Part shown: piece by piece, positions 45,228 to 54,548 of the stretch
Position numbering within the stretch: the stretch's first letter is position 1
Layout of the letters: every line of letters begins with the position of its first letter
Source of the DNA: Clostridiales bacterium
GTDB lineage: Bacteria > Bacillota > Clostridia > Lachnospirales > WQUN01
Assembly (NCBI GenBank): GCA_031270945.1
Contig: JAISWZ010000132.1
Span: forward strand, 51,453-115,452
Reading direction: 5' to 3'
DNA: 64,000 nt
Position numbers and translations under genes: made by a program
The notes under the pieces: generated by a model
Seen by the model: only the letters and a program-made list of their open reading frames with translations
The model's database searches: none
What the model was told of the DNA's origin: nothing

Positions 45228-47621
45228 CTAAATCCAGAGCTTGCTGAACAGCTGGCGCAGCAACACTGCCGCCTCTGCTCTTGATATGGCTGCTTGGGGG
45301 TTAAGCAAGCCTGTAGCGCTCCTGTTGAACAATCCTGCCTTAAACGCCTTGGCTATATCATCTTTCGCGTGGCTTGATATCGACGCTGCGTCCCCAAACT
45401 CCGCAAGCACTGTGTCTGCGCTTGACACGTCACGGTACTTGAGCTCTTTGGAAAGTATCCTTGCGGCTATTGCAAAGGCTTGCTCCCTTGTCACTGCGTC
45501 ATCCGGCCTGAAAGTGCCGTCTTCAAACCCCGAGATAACGCCAAGCGACTTGGCTGAGTCTGCCGCTTGCTTCGCCCATGAATCAGCTGGGATGTCAGTG
45601 AACCCTCCATCCGCGCCTTGTCCAACCCTGCCCAAGGCTGACATTAGAAGCTGAGCCAGCTGGGCTCTTGTGACAGGCTGATCCGGCCCAAACTCAGTGT
45701 CAGATATCCCGTTGATTAGACCCGAGCTTGCCAGGTCTTCGACCGATAACTTCAGACCCTCGCTTAAATTGGCTATATCCGTGAAACTCAAAGGAATGTC
45801 AGCCTTTGCAAAATCAGCTTTGTTATTCCAAGCACTTGCCGTAAACTCATAAGAGTCTCTCGCAGGGTTACGCTTTGCGGCATAGGTCTTTCCTGTTTCA
45901 TCCTTGAACGCTTTTGATTCTGTCTTTACTGAAAGGCCCAGCGTTCCCGCTATTTCCTTGTTGGATGAAATAGCCACTGGATCGCCTTGGCTTATTGTTA
46001 CAACATAGTCGCTCCCATCAGCTGTGGCGCTCTTTATAAGCTCCGAAGAAATGACCGCTGACGCGAATGGGGCTTCGACCCTGATCTTGTCCAGCATAAG
46101 ATCTGCCGCTGACGGCTTTATTGTTATCTCAAGCTTTGTCGCATCAGGCAAAACAATTCTTGCTTCTCTTCTGATCTCGCGATGCATTGGAACCCCGCCT
46201 AGGATCAAAGCGGCTTCAGCCTTCAATGTTCCCCTGGAGGCTAGGATTGCTAGATCTGCCAAGCTATTGTCTATGATCGCGCTTTCGCCTTGAACAATCT
46301 TTGTTGCCGCGTTTGACACCGCCGCTTCCGCAAAGAGAGTCAAAAGATCCGCGTTTGCAGGAACAGCCTTCTCGTTTCCAATAGTTCCCAGCTCCTGGCT
46401 TACGGCTTGCACCGCTGAATCAACATCAGAGACATTGTCAATCAGGTTAAAAGGCAATGATGCTGCCTCCGGGAAGATATAGTCAGCCGGGTCTGGGGTT
46501 GGGGTGGGAGTGGGGGACGGCGAAGGTGTTGGCGTTGGAGAAGGCGTGGCGGTAGGCGCAGGCGCGGCTTTTGACGCTGGCGCAACATACGTTCCATCAT
46601 CAAACACCTTGAAGTTTTCGTTAATAAAGCCTGTCGCATTGTATCCGGAGCTGATTCTCAAAAGCTTCTCCTTGATTTGCTCCGCTCTCTCGCCCGTCAC
46701 AGGGATTGGGCTGAAGTCATTTCTGCTAGTCACAGAAGACAGCTGGCAAGGCACTATCCTGTATGACGCTGACAGGTCGTTGCTGGACTTGTCAATAACC
46801 ATTTGAAAGACCATTGTGTCTTTGTCGCTCGGATATCGGTTGCCTCCGAAGCAGAAGTTGCCAAGGCTATAGACAATGGGCTTGTCCTTGTAAACCTCGA
46901 TTGTCTGCAAGACATGAGGATGGTGCCCCACTATCAGATCCGCCCCGTTGTCAATGGCGTAGCGGGCTATGCTCTGCTGGTAGCCTTCGGGCGTGTAGTT
47001 GCGCTCGATGCCCCAATGAAATGTTGCGATCTTGACGTCGACGTTCTGGGACTTGAAGTAGTCCAAGTCAGCTTTCATGGTTTTCCTGAAACTCGCTGAA
47101 TCGGATGGAAACTTGTACCCGGCAAGCCCTACCTTTATCCCTTTGACATCTTTCACAATCCTGCGGCCATCGCCGTAGTAATCGATCCCCTCAGAATCAA
47201 GGGCTTTAATCGTATCATTCAACCCGCCTGTGCCGTAGTCATATGTATGGTTGTTTGACAAGTTGACAGCTTCCACGTAGCCAGATGTCAGTATCTTTGC
47301 GAATTCCGGCTTTCCCCTGAAAGCGAATTCCTTGTCGGCTTTTGCGTTGCTCGTTGTCAGCGGGCCTTCCAGGTTGACCACTGTATAGTCATCCCCTGCA
47401 AAGACGCCTCTCATGTTTTCTAGAAAGTAATCTTTGCCAGCCTTTTCGTGCATCTCAATAAAGCTTCCGCTGAGACCGTACTTTTCGTCAGTTCCCAGCG
47501 TAAAGTCTCCAGTGAATGACAGAGTAACCGTATCAGGTTCTGCGGATTGAATTGGCTCAGCCATGGCTAGTGTCGAACCCAACAGCGAAAAAATCAAAAT
47601 GAAAGCCAGCACTTTCCTCAA
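45228..47621 (-). CDS. CapA-like metallophosphatase-fold protein with C-terminal SLH domains
   Basis: 797 residues. TTG 47621 is chosen because GGGGGGAG lies about 7 bases upstream; the frame is open 14 codons further. A signal peptide covers residues 1-22. Residues 30-330 are the CapA/PGA-synthesis domain: FTGDFTLGTD, NLEGPLT, FRGKPEF, NLSNNHTYDYG, FHWGIE and the metal motif VGHHPHVLQ with SLGNFCF. CapA proteins are linked to poly-gamma-glutamate polymer release or assembly. A TPSPTPTPSP linker follows near residue 360, then a beta domain and SLH repeats (FTDIPADSWAKQAADSAKSLGVISG..LTREQ type) in the last 180 residues. It is anchored to the cell wall outside the cell. Confidence 0.9.
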   Translation of the reverse strand: MRKVLAFILIFSLLGSTLAMAEPIQSAEPDTVTLSFTGDFTLGTDEKYGLSGSFIEMHEKAGKDYFLENMRGVFAGDDYTVVNLEGPLTTSNAKADKEFAFRGKPEFAKILTSGYVEAVNLSNNHTYDYGTGGLNDTIKALDSEGIDYYGDGRRIVKDVKGIKVGLAGYKFPSDSASFRKTMKADLDYFKSQNVDVKIATFHWGIERNYTPEGYQQSIARYAIDNGADLIVGHHPHVLQTIEVYKDKPIVYSLGNFCFGGNRYPSDKDTMVFQMVIDKSSNDLSASYRIVPCQLSSVTSRNDFSPIPVTGERAEQIKEKLLRISSGYNATGFINENFKVFDDGTYVAPASKAAPAPTATPSPTPTPSPSPTPTPTPDPADYIFPEAASLPFNLIDNVSDVDSAVQAVSQELGTIGNEKAVPANADLLTLFAEAAVSNAATKIVQGESAIIDNSLADLAILASRGTLKAEAALILGGVPMHREIRREARIVLPDATKLEITIKPSAADLMLDKIRVEAPFASAVISSELIKSATADGSDYVVTISQGDPVAISSNKEIAGTLGLSVKTESKAFKDETGKTYAAKRNPARDSYEFTASAWNNKADFAKADIPLSFTDIANLSEGLKLSVEDLASSGLINGISDTEFGPDQPVTRAQLAQLLMSALGRVGQGADGGFTDIPADSWAKQAADSAKSLGVISGFEDGTFRPDDAVTREQAFAIAARILSKELKYRDVSSADTVLAEFGDAASISSHAKDDIAKAFKAGLFNRSATGLLNPQAAISRAEAAVLLRQLFSKLWI

Positions 47622-47754
47622 ATGTTCTCCCCCCGATTCAAGCTTGCAGAAAGCGTATGCCAAGCGCTTTGCTTTGCGGCTGCGCGAAAACGACTCAATC
47701 TCTGGAATAAAAAAGAATGCATGGTTGACATACGCGGCAATAGTTGCAATATTT

Positions 47755-47783
47755 ATTATACTTCTGATTTATAGCAAAGTAAA
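47755..47783 (-). promoter_or_regulatory. Promoter of the CapA-SLH gene
   Basis: Minus strand TTTACT, 17 bp, TATAAT; about 130 bases upstream of the TTG start. Confidence 0.75.
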
Positions 47784-48550
47784 GCATAAAAAACAAATGT
47801 TTTTGACACCGATTTTAAACATTTTGCGATAATAAATTTGTGATTTTAAAAATTTTGCCGAATTTTAGTATTCGTCATTATAGACGTTTGTATTCGCGAT
47901 TTGCTGAAATACTTTTGAGTCACCTTTCCTCCCCCTGTGCTAGCTATTCTAATGCGCGAAAGAACCAACTTTCGCCCAAGCAGTTGTTGCCCCGCTAAAA
48001 CAAAACTTTTTCGATCGAGCATGTTCTTACAAAAACATATGCATTTTTGCTCCGATGTTTCAGCCTTTATAACAACATTATATGCAGTTAATATGATAAA
48101 GTAAAGGCGAATTAATATGTTTTGTAATAAAATCGCAGTTTTATGCGTTTGGCGTTTGCTTTATCTCCATCTTTAGTCGAAGTCAGCGCCTAGCTCTAAC
48201 AATGTCAAAAACTTGCCCGCTTACGGATCCTTTCCTTGCAGAATCCCGTTTTCAAGCATTCACGGGGCTTTGAAGATTGAGAATTCGCTTGCCTCTAGCG
48301 GATCGGCCTGGCAATCATAAAGGTGGTCGACGATAAAAAGGTTCTGCTTCTGCGGCGCAACGTCATAAAAGAAGCAATGCAGCGCTGGCAACGGTTCGCG
48401 CACTGCTGTCCCCCGATAAACAAGTCAAGCGCAAGACGAAGTGTCAAGCCTGGAAGAAGGCTACTGGGTTAATTGACGCGATAGTTGGCAAGTAGGAGAG
48501 GGGTGAAACACTAAGACGCAGGGTTTCGTTAGAACGAGGCGCATCTAAGT

Positions 48551-48893
48551 GCGCCTCATCCGACTCGCTCCGAGTGCCTCAACGCGAATTCAAAGCCAAA
48601 AGTGAGGCCGAAGCCCATGCTTCGGCCTTTCTTTAACCCAATGCCCCGCTCACGCGAAAAGCTAAGAAATTCCGCGAGTTATCCACAGGGTGTTTTTTTG
48701 CCGAAAATCATCTTCTACATACCCAGTTTGACGCGCCTCATCCGACTCAATCCTGGGTGATTCAACGCGAATTCAAAATCAGAAGAGAGGACGAAGCTCA
48801 TGATTCGGCCTTTCTTTAACCCAATTCCCCGCTCTGCTAGAAATTCCGCGAGTTATCCACAGGTTGTTTTTTGCCGAAAATCCATCTTCTCCG
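48551..48893 (+). repeat. Two-copy direct repeat of about 170 bp
   Basis: 48551-48720 and 48733-48893 share GCGCCTCATCCGACTC, ACGCGAATTC, CATGATTCGGCCTTTC-like and ATTCCGCGAGTTATCC blocks. Each contains TTATCCACA (48679-48687 and 48853-48861), the DnaA-box consensus. Confidence 0.8.
48606..48634 (+). terminator. Terminator-like hairpin
   Basis: GGCCGAAGC/GCTTCGGCC with loop CCAT and TTTCTTT. The second repeat copy has a weakened version at 48786-48814. No upstream gene is evident. Confidence 0.6.
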
Positions 48894-49259
48894 TCCTCTT
48901 GCTTTTGCCGTTTAGCCAAGCTTGACCTAAAATCCAAACAGAGCTTTCGACTTGACTTGGCCGAGAGTGGTTAGCCCCCTCCGCCTTTCCTGCCCTGTTT
49001 TGAAAGTCACGCCTCATGCGTGATCCGAAAAATCCGCGGGCCTGTCTCGCACTTAGGGATGGCGGTGAGACTCTCGTAATGCTACTCGATTTCTGAGCAA
49101 GAACACATCCGGCAAGGCAAAGTATTGAGAATCGCGCTCCCGCCAAAAGCAACACTCGATTTAAGTCTCTGTATGCTTAACATTCCATGTAATCAAATGC
49201 ATGAACTCGACTTTGCGATTTCTACGCATTGGCAAACGGCTTAGTGTTTGCTCGGCCAC

Positions 49260-49850
49260 AGTACAGGCCAGGTTCCTGACTCCTCCCTTGCCTAACATTC
49301 ACTTAGAGAATCTTAGTACCCTGAGTTCGGCCGTACCGCTACGCACTGGAAGAATTTCACTTCCAGCTTTAAAGTGCACAAAAAAGGCACAGAATGAGCT
49401 TTGCCGCATCCCGATGATGAGGCTCCTGACTCCTTCCTTGCCTAGCATTCAACTTAGAGAATCTTTAGTACCCTGAGTTCGGCCGCGCCGCTACGCACTG
49501 GAAGAATTTCGCTTCCAGCTTTAAAGTACACTAAAAAAGGCACAGAAAGAGCTTTGCCGCGTCCCGATGATGAGGCCCTGACTCCTTCCTTGCCTCGCGC
49601 ACAATTTAGAAAGCGTAAGTGCGCTTGGTTTGCCCGTACCGCTACGCACTGGAAGAATTTCACTTCCAGCTTTAAAGTACACAAAAAAGGCACATAAAAA
49701 GCTTTGCCGCGTCACGTATGTTAAGGTTCCTGGTTCCTTCCCTGCCTTGCGCACAACTTTGAAAGCGTAAGTGCGCTTGGTTTGCCCGTACCGCTACGCA
49801 CTGGAAGAATTTCGCTTCCAGCTTTAAAGTGCACAAAAAAGGCACGGTTG
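49260..49850 (+). repeat. Four tandem units of 151-152 bp with a conserved hairpin
   Basis: The hairpin CTGGAAG/CTTCCAG (loop AATTTCA or AATTTCG) starts at 49346, 49498, 49649 and 49801, spaced 152, 151 and 152 bp. Around it GTACCGCTACGCA and AGCTTTAAAGT are constant. Units 1-2 and 3-4 differ in the 60-bp segment before the hairpin (CCTGAGTTCGGCC versus GCGCTTGGTTTGCCC). No ORF is convincing. Confidence 0.92.
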
Positions 49851-49894
49851 CTCACGAGCAATCGTAATTATTATTAAATTATTTTTTAAATAAC

Positions 49895-49923
49895 TTTGCA
49901 ATCAGATTAGAATGTGGTATAAT
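49895..49923 (+). promoter_or_regulatory. Promoter of the SLH gene at 50108
   Basis: TTTGCA, 17 bp, TATAAT. The start is near 49930, so the leader is about 178 bases. Confidence 0.75.
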
Positions 49924-49944
49924 CAGCCTGCGTCAAATTTATTC

Positions 49945-49966
49945 AGGAGGAGTATTCAGGATGTAG
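49945..49966 (+). promoter_or_regulatory. Start-stop element (AGGAGG then ATG-TAG) in the leader
   Basis: A full ribosome site AGGAGG (49945-49950), 10 bases, then ATG TAG (49961-49966): a one-codon frame. The next ribosome site, at about 50095-50100, serves the real start. It may pause ribosomes or be chance. Confidence 0.5.
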
Positions 49967-50107
49967 ACCAACAGATTATTAGTTTGCGCGATCAAACTTG
50001 TTAATCAAACGGAATACTGCTGTTGCTCACCTCTTGCATAAGACGACCTGCCCGCCTGCCTAAAGAAAAGACGCAGAAAACCCATTTCAAAACAAGGAGG
50101 ATCAATC

Positions 50108-51283
50108 ATGATCAATCACAAGCTTGTCCAAAGAACCATTTCACTTGCGCTTGCTCTTGCAATCGCGCTGTCAGTTTCAGTTTCCAGAACCATCACTGTT
50201 TTCGCAGGGGGAGGATACATAGATCTGGAAATAAGCTTTCGCGACGTAAAAACCCCAGCGCGCTTTACCTTGTCCGAAGATGACCTCAAGGGAGAATTCA
50301 TTTTCAAGAACTCCAATGGGACAGAATACCGCGTTAATACAAAGTCGGATATGTACTATGAGGTGAGCGAAACCATGCCCGCATACATGAAAGAGAACCC
50401 CACTCCATCCACTCTATGGGGATTTCATACCATAATGGGCGTGGGAGAAGCGGGACATTTCACCATTGAATCCTATCCAACGCTTCCAGACGGCTATAAG
50501 TTCGTAGGCTTCGCTGAAAACATGGATACCGGCTTTGATATAACCGAAGCTATGCTCGATCCCGATTATTTTAAAATTCATGGTTTTGGTTCTGATTATT
50601 ATTATATTCAATTGCTGGTTGACTTCACCGACGGCGAGACCCCCCAGGCTACAGCTGCGCCAGCTACGCCAACGATAGCGCCCAACCCAACAGTTGCGCC
50701 TGGCGCGACATCAGCCGCGCCCTCTTCTTGGGCAGCAGCCGCTATCAGCCAAGCCGTTGCCAGAGGTTTAGCCACTGACGAGCTGAACGCGAACTACCAA
50801 TCTGATACAAGCCGAATCGAGTTCTGCCGCGCGGCGATACGTTTCTTGGAAGTGTACCGCAATGAGAGCGCTCGCCAGATCGTCGAGTCCAAAGGCTTAA
50901 GTCTACAGTTTGATGATGCGGGCAACGCCCCCAGCCCATTTAGCGATACTGATGACCTGCAGGTCGTTGTGGCCAACGCTCTAGGCATAGTAGCGGGTGT
51001 AGGAAACGGCCAATTCGATCCAAACGGAAAGCTCACGCGTGAACAAGCGGCAGTCATGCTTGCAAACACGCTCAAGGCCGCAGACGTTGACATATCTTCT
51101 GACACAGCGCCAGCTTTCTCAGACACGCCAGACGTCTCCTCCTGGGCTTCAGCAAGCGTAACCACAGTATACGCTCGCAGTATCATGAACGGCACGGGAA
51201 ACAACCAGTTCTCCCCCAAATCCGCGTATACGCATGAGCAGTCTCTTATGACTTTCAATAACCTCTTCAGCCATCTCAATTAA
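50108..51283 (+). CDS. Secreted SLH-module protein
   Basis: 391 residues. AAGGAGG is 8 bases before ATG 50108. A signal peptide covers residues 1-35 (RTISLALALAIALSVSVS). Residues 36-180 are an unrecognised beta-rich domain (YIDLEISFRDVKTPARFTLSEDDLKGEFIF). An Ala/Pro/Thr linker (about 180-205) leads to an SLH region (about 206-391) with SRIEFCRAAIRFLEV, FSDTDDLQVVVANALGIVAG, LTREQAAVMLANTL and TTVYARSIMNGTG. This SLH block is closely similar to that of the protein at 9042. The TVYARSIMNGTGNNQFSPKSAYTHEQSLMTF end is nearly a copy of the other protein's. Confidence 0.85.
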   Translation: MINHKLVQRTISLALALAIALSVSVSRTITVFAGGGYIDLEISFRDVKTPARFTLSEDDLKGEFIFKNSNGTEYRVNTKSDMYYEVSETMPAYMKENPTPSTLWGFHTIMGVGEAGHFTIESYPTLPDGYKFVGFAENMDTGFDITEAMLDPDYFKIHGFGSDYYYIQLLVDFTDGETPQATAAPATPTIAPNPTVAPGATSAAPSSWAAAAISQAVARGLATDELNANYQSDTSRIEFCRAAIRFLEVYRNESARQIVESKGLSLQFDDAGNAPSPFSDTDDLQVVVANALGIVAGVGNGQFDPNGKLTREQAAVMLANTLKAADVDISSDTAPAFSDTPDVSSWASASVTTVYARSIMNGTGNNQFSPKSAYTHEQSLMTFNNLFSHLN

Positions 51284-51287
51284 ATGT

Positions 51288-51325
51288 TTTAAAAGCCAAA
51301 CGGGGATCCCCGTTTGGCTTTTAAA
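51288..51325. terminator. 38-bp perfect palindromic terminator
   Basis: A perfect inverted repeat (19 + 19) with no loop, centred on GGGGATCCCC, with T-tracts at both ends. Ends the SLH gene. Confidence 0.9.
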
Positions 51326-51333
51326 TTTTTCCA

Positions 51334-51369
51334 AAAGCAAAGGGATCCCCTTCGGGATCCCTTTGCTTT
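51334..51369. terminator. Second terminator hairpin
   Basis: 16-bp stem AAAGCAAAGGGATCCC with loop CTTC. Shares the GGGATCCC core with its neighbour and lies directly downstream of the minus-strand gene. Confidence 0.85.
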
Positions 51370-51381
51370 GCCGACACTTTC

Positions 51382-52596
51382 CTATTTTCCGCCTGGCCCA
51401 TCCGCCTTTGAAATCGCGCGCAAAAGTGCCCTGGACTTGGTTAGCCCCATCAGCTCTTTCCTGAAGCTGCCATTGTCCAAGCCAAAAATCTCTTCGCACT
51501 TGTCAAGCCTCTGGCTTATTTCCTCGATGTCCTTCTCTCTTGCCTTTTTGACCCTATCGCGAAGGTCATTCTTGTAAAGAAGCTCAAACTCATCTCTGTA
51601 ATCAGGCAGGAGCTTGTCATAATAGGTCAGCATGAACCTGGGCATCTGCTTGCAAAGCTCAAGCATCCTTTCCTTCATGTCTTCGTCGTCTATCAGCTCA
51701 GGGTAAAAGTCCGCATCCTCAACAGAGCTTGCAAAGCCTTCGAGCGCGTCCTTCCATTCATCCTCGCTGTGCAGGCTCTTGAACTTCGGGAAATACTCGT
51801 AGTTCACAGACGCCAGCTCTTTGAGGATCCGCTTGCTCCTGTTGATGTCAATCGCCCTTTCGCTGGCTTTAACCAAGTACTTCTCGATCACGCGTGTGTA
51901 GCGCCAAGATGAGAGGCCGTCCCCTTTCGCCCTGTCATGCCACAGCTTCAGCACAGCTACCTCAAGCTCTTCGCTCTCGTCATTCTCTTCAATGAAAAAG
52001 CGCGCGTACGACCCCACAAACTGGGCATTGGCCTTCATGAACGCTCTGGCCGCCTCTTCGCCCTCGAACTCCAGTATTAAGTCTTTCCTGACAACAATAG
52101 CATCATTCCGGTCTAGCTTCTCAAGATGCTTCTCAAGCTCCGCTCTGCAGTTCTTGTTTGCGCAGCACGGCACCACAGCCGTCCTGAGATCCCTGCGGGA
52201 CTTGGGATCAAATTCAGGGTTGTCTATGACTTGCTTGAAGACAAGGTTGAACACGTCCTCGCATATCTCAGAGTTGCCTATGCCCTCGCAAAATTTCCAA
52301 ATCAGGTCGACAAGATCAAAAGCCTTGTCATCCAAGTCCTCGTCATAAACGCTTTTCACAGGCCACTTGAGATATGTCAAAACCTCTCTTGTCGCCAGAA
52401 CGTACAGCGCCAGCTGATTAAGCCCTTCAGCCTGCTTTCCCATTTCGACTGCGGCGTCAGCGAACTGTATCAATTCCCGCTTCCCTTTCTCCCAGTCATT
52501 GCGAGCAAGCGCCTTCTTCTCAAAATCCCGCAGCATCTTAAAAGCCTTTTTGGTCAGCTCGTTTTGGGGATATACAAGGAACTCTGTGTCAGTCAT
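51382..52596 (-). CDS. Helical-repeat protein (solenoid family, paralogue of 52951)
   Basis: 404 residues from ATG 52596, with AGGAGG 5 bases upstream. It is all helical, soluble and rich in Lys, Glu and Leu. The C-terminal part (SLHSEDEWKDALEGFASSVEDADFYPELIDDEDMKERMLELCKQMPRFMLTYYDKLLPDYRDEFELLY) aligns with the protein at 52951 (SLHTPEEWKECIKIIL..YQLVINDESVRDKLGSICEDEPFLALKLYNKIPRSQRE). Both show the same layout as the SWIM-associated helical proteins at 13368 and 20849, though similarity is weaker. A terminator lies at 51334. Function unknown. Confidence 0.6.
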   Translation of the reverse strand: MTDTEFLVYPQNELTKKAFKMLRDFEKKALARNDWEKGKRELIQFADAAVEMGKQAEGLNQLALYVLATREVLTYLKWPVKSVYDEDLDDKAFDLVDLIWKFCEGIGNSEICEDVFNLVFKQVIDNPEFDPKSRRDLRTAVVPCCANKNCRAELEKHLEKLDRNDAIVVRKDLILEFEGEEAARAFMKANAQFVGSYARFFIEENDESEELEVAVLKLWHDRAKGDGLSSWRYTRVIEKYLVKASERAIDINRSKRILKELASVNYEYFPKFKSLHSEDEWKDALEGFASSVEDADFYPELIDDEDMKERMLELCKQMPRFMLTYYDKLLPDYRDEFELLYKNDLRDRVKKAREKDIEEISQRLDKCEEIFGLDNGSFRKELMGLTKSRALLRAISKADGPGGK

Positions 52597-52747
52597 GTTT
52601 GCCTCCTATGCCTAAAGCATGAGCTTCAGGCTGTTCGCCCGTGGACATTGGGCAAGCGCCTTTTGGAATTTCGGGATGCGCTCATGTTAGCCCCCATAAT
52701 ATATCGTCAAATATGCGCAAGAAAGGAATGACGGATTCCTTCTGATT

Positions 52748-52839
52748 AAAAAAGTTTTTCATGTTTGCTCGCGCTATGTATCCCCGCACATTTTAAAAAA
52801 GTTTTCATGTTTGCTCGCGCTATATATCCCCGCACATTT
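52748..52839 (+). repeat. Two-copy 46-bp direct repeat
   Basis: Units 52748-52794 and 52795-52839, both with CATGTTTGCTCGCGCTAT and ATCCCCGCACATTT. TTTGCTCGC is also the core word inside the family 1 elements. Confidence 0.85.
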
Positions 52840-52871
52840 CCGTCCATATTCGAATATCAGGCAAAATCCCG

Positions 52872-52905
52872 AAACAGCCAAGCCGCGCAAGCGGCTTGGC
52901 TGTTT
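52872..52905. terminator. Bidirectional terminator
   Basis: 15-bp stem AAACAGCCAAGCCGC/GCGGCTTGGCTGTTT, loop GCAA. It ends the 52951 gene and follows the same GCCAAGCCGC motif seen at 45190. Confidence 0.93.
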
Positions 52906-52950
52906 GATCCTTTGATCTGGAACTGGGACGCCGCAATTCTTGGCTTTTCG

Positions 52951-54240
52951 CTAATTCACCTTGCGCAGCTCATCCACGAACATCCGGTTGCTCTTGTAGC
53001 TATTCATCAGCTCCTGTTTAATTGCGCGGTTGTCCTTGGAAAAGACGCCTCTGTACATGCGAATCATGTCGCAGACTTCTTTCAGCTCTTTGCGGGTGCT
53101 GGCCATTTCCGCATTTTTGCGGATGTGATCCACAAATAACAGGGCTACCCGCTCTCTTTGGCTTCTCGGGATTTTGTTGTAGAGCTTCAATGCCAGGAAG
53201 GGTTCGTCCTCGCATATCGAGCCCAATTTATCCCTTACGCTCTCATCATTGATCACCAGTTGGTAAAGCGCGTTTTCCTTGGATCCGCCCAAGATGATCT
53301 TAATGCACTCCTTCCATTCTTCCGGAGTGTGCAGGCTCTTGAAATTTTCGTAATAGTCGGAATCCTTGATCGCCAGGTACTTCAATATGTCCTTCTTTTG
53401 GCTTATGTCCGGGGTTTTTTCGCTTATCTCCACCAAGTAAGGCATCGGGTCAATATCCCAATCGTATTCGAACTCGCTGCAAAACTTCAATGCCTGGTTG
53501 TAGTTGCCCCTTTTTATGGCGCACTTGATCATTTTGTCAGGGAAGTTCTCTAAGAGGTTCAACGTGCCTTCCTCGTACTTCTGCAACTCTTCAATGCCGT
53601 AGAAACGCTCTATGAGCTTGCGCATGAGCTCTTGCTTCTTGCTTTCATCCTCTATCTCGTCTACCCGGTTTTCAAGCATCAACTTGCACATCTCGTTAGG
53701 GCAAAGCGGGAGCAGCACGTCTGAAATCAGGATGTACTGGATGTCGTTACCGTAAGCGTGCACTCTCGCGCACCGGTCAAAGACCAGGTTAAAGGCTCTC
53801 TCTTTGTCCTCTTCGCGCTTGAAGTACTTGAAGTCGTTCTTCAAGTAGTTGATCAAGAAATACGCCTTTTTCATCGCGGGCTGGTTTACGAGGCTCAGGG
53901 TGCCCAAGAATTCCGCCAGCGCCATGACCGTGACAGCGAAAGCGTTTTCCATGTCTCCGTCCTTGCGGCACTTGTCCACCAGCTTCAATTCCTTGTCCAG
54001 GCAGCCAGCAAAGCTAGCAGCCGCTCCAGACGCCCCCTGGAACTTTTCGGAGTAGTACTCCCTCCAATAGGACTTGGCCTCTTCCGTCACCCCATTGCGA
54101 GGGTACCGGAGCCATTCCAGCTCGCGCCCGAGCGATGGCGCTTGCCTTATGACCGAGTTCAGCACGTAGATCAGGTCATCCTTGCTGGGCTCATTCGGCA
54201 ATTCATCCAAAGCTTCCATTATGCAAAAGTGGTCAGCCAT
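52951..54240 (-). CDS. Helical-repeat protein (solenoid family, paralogue of 51382)
   Basis: 429 residues from ATG 54240 (AAAGGATG upstream; TTG 54252 is too close to that site). It is soluble and all-helical, with MEALDELPNEPSKDDLIYVLNSVI at the start and a VCDMIRMYRGVFSKDNRAIKQELMNSYKSNRMFVDELRKVN end. That end matches the C-terminus of the protein at 51382 (LDKCEEIFGLDNGSFRKELMGLTKSRALLRAI). Two short unconnected minus-strand genes with a MITE on the far side suggest a duplicated pair that is now independent. The function is unknown. Confidence 0.6.
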   Translation of the reverse strand: MADHFCIMEALDELPNEPSKDDLIYVLNSVIRQAPSLGRELEWLRYPRNGVTEEAKSYWREYYSEKFQGASGAAASFAGCLDKELKLVDKCRKDGDMENAFAVTVMALAEFLGTLSLVNQPAMKKAYFLINYLKNDFKYFKREEDKERAFNLVFDRCARVHAYGNDIQYILISDVLLPLCPNEMCKLMLENRVDEIEDESKKQELMRKLIERFYGIEELQKYEEGTLNLLENFPDKMIKCAIKRGNYNQALKFCSEFEYDWDIDPMPYLVEISEKTPDISQKKDILKYLAIKDSDYYENFKSLHTPEEWKECIKIILGGSKENALYQLVINDESVRDKLGSICEDEPFLALKLYNKIPRSQRERVALLFVDHIRKNAEMASTRKELKEVCDMIRMYRGVFSKDNRAIKQELMNSYKSNRMFVDELRKVN

Positions 54241-54346
54241 AGTTGTCAACATCCTTTGCTGTGAATTAACGTTGTCTAAGCTCTATTGCCATGTCGATAT
54301 GCCAGCAAGCGCCGTACGTCCGCGCGTTATGTAATAGCGCGGTTTA

Positions 54347-54503
54347 AGAGCATATCCCAAAATCAATTTTATGGCGCGGAAAAAGCCACGCAAGTTTGCT
54401 CGCCCTTGCTTGAGACAAACACTGAGAAAGCTCGCATGCCTTTTGGCGATTTGACTTGGGCAAACGCTGCCCCGCGCCTTTTATGAATTTTGGGATATGC
54501 TCT
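54347..54503. mobile_element. Family 1 MITE-like element, long variant (copy k)
   Basis: AGAGCATATCCCAAAATC...AATTTTGGGATATGCTCT, 157 bp. The interior contains CATGCCTTTTGGCGATTTG and CAAACGCTGCCCCGCGCC, different from the common subtype; similar words occur in the terminator at 8929. Confidence 0.8.
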
Positions 54504-54509
54504 TTGCCC

Positions 54510-54548
54510 CTCCCCTGTCAAGCCTGCTGCGCAGGCTTGACAGGGGAG
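54510..54548. terminator. 17-bp-stem hairpin with GC-rich arms
   Basis: CTCCCCTGTCAAGCCTG/CAGGCTTGACAGGGGAG, loop CTGCG, with no T-run on the plus strand. No gene ends here on either strand, so its role is open. Confidence 0.6.

Larger units (their letters stand above)
47784..49259. other. Gene-free region, about 1.5 kb
   Basis: No gene with a start and ribosome site. It contains a two-copy direct repeat (48551-48720 and 48733-48893) and one terminator-like hairpin. A short frame around 48350-48500 has a protein-like end but no start and an upstream stop. Confidence 0.6.
52597..52950. other. Intergenic region, 354 bp
   Basis: Holds a worn family 1 element end (GGAATTTCGGGATGCGCTC near 52662), a two-copy 46-bp direct repeat (52748-52839) and a terminator (52872-52905). 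No gene. Confidence 0.6.

Noticed and set aside
48340..48500. A small gene ending ...LIDAIVGK
   Set aside because: No start codon with a ribosome site and an in-frame stop just upstream; at most a remnant.
48670..48870. Replication origin
   Set aside because: Only two DnaA-box matches, no AT-rich unwinding region between them, and no dnaA, dnaN or gyrB nearby.
49260..49850. CRISPR array
   Set aside because: Units are 151 bp with no short constant repeat and unique spacer pattern; no cas genes.
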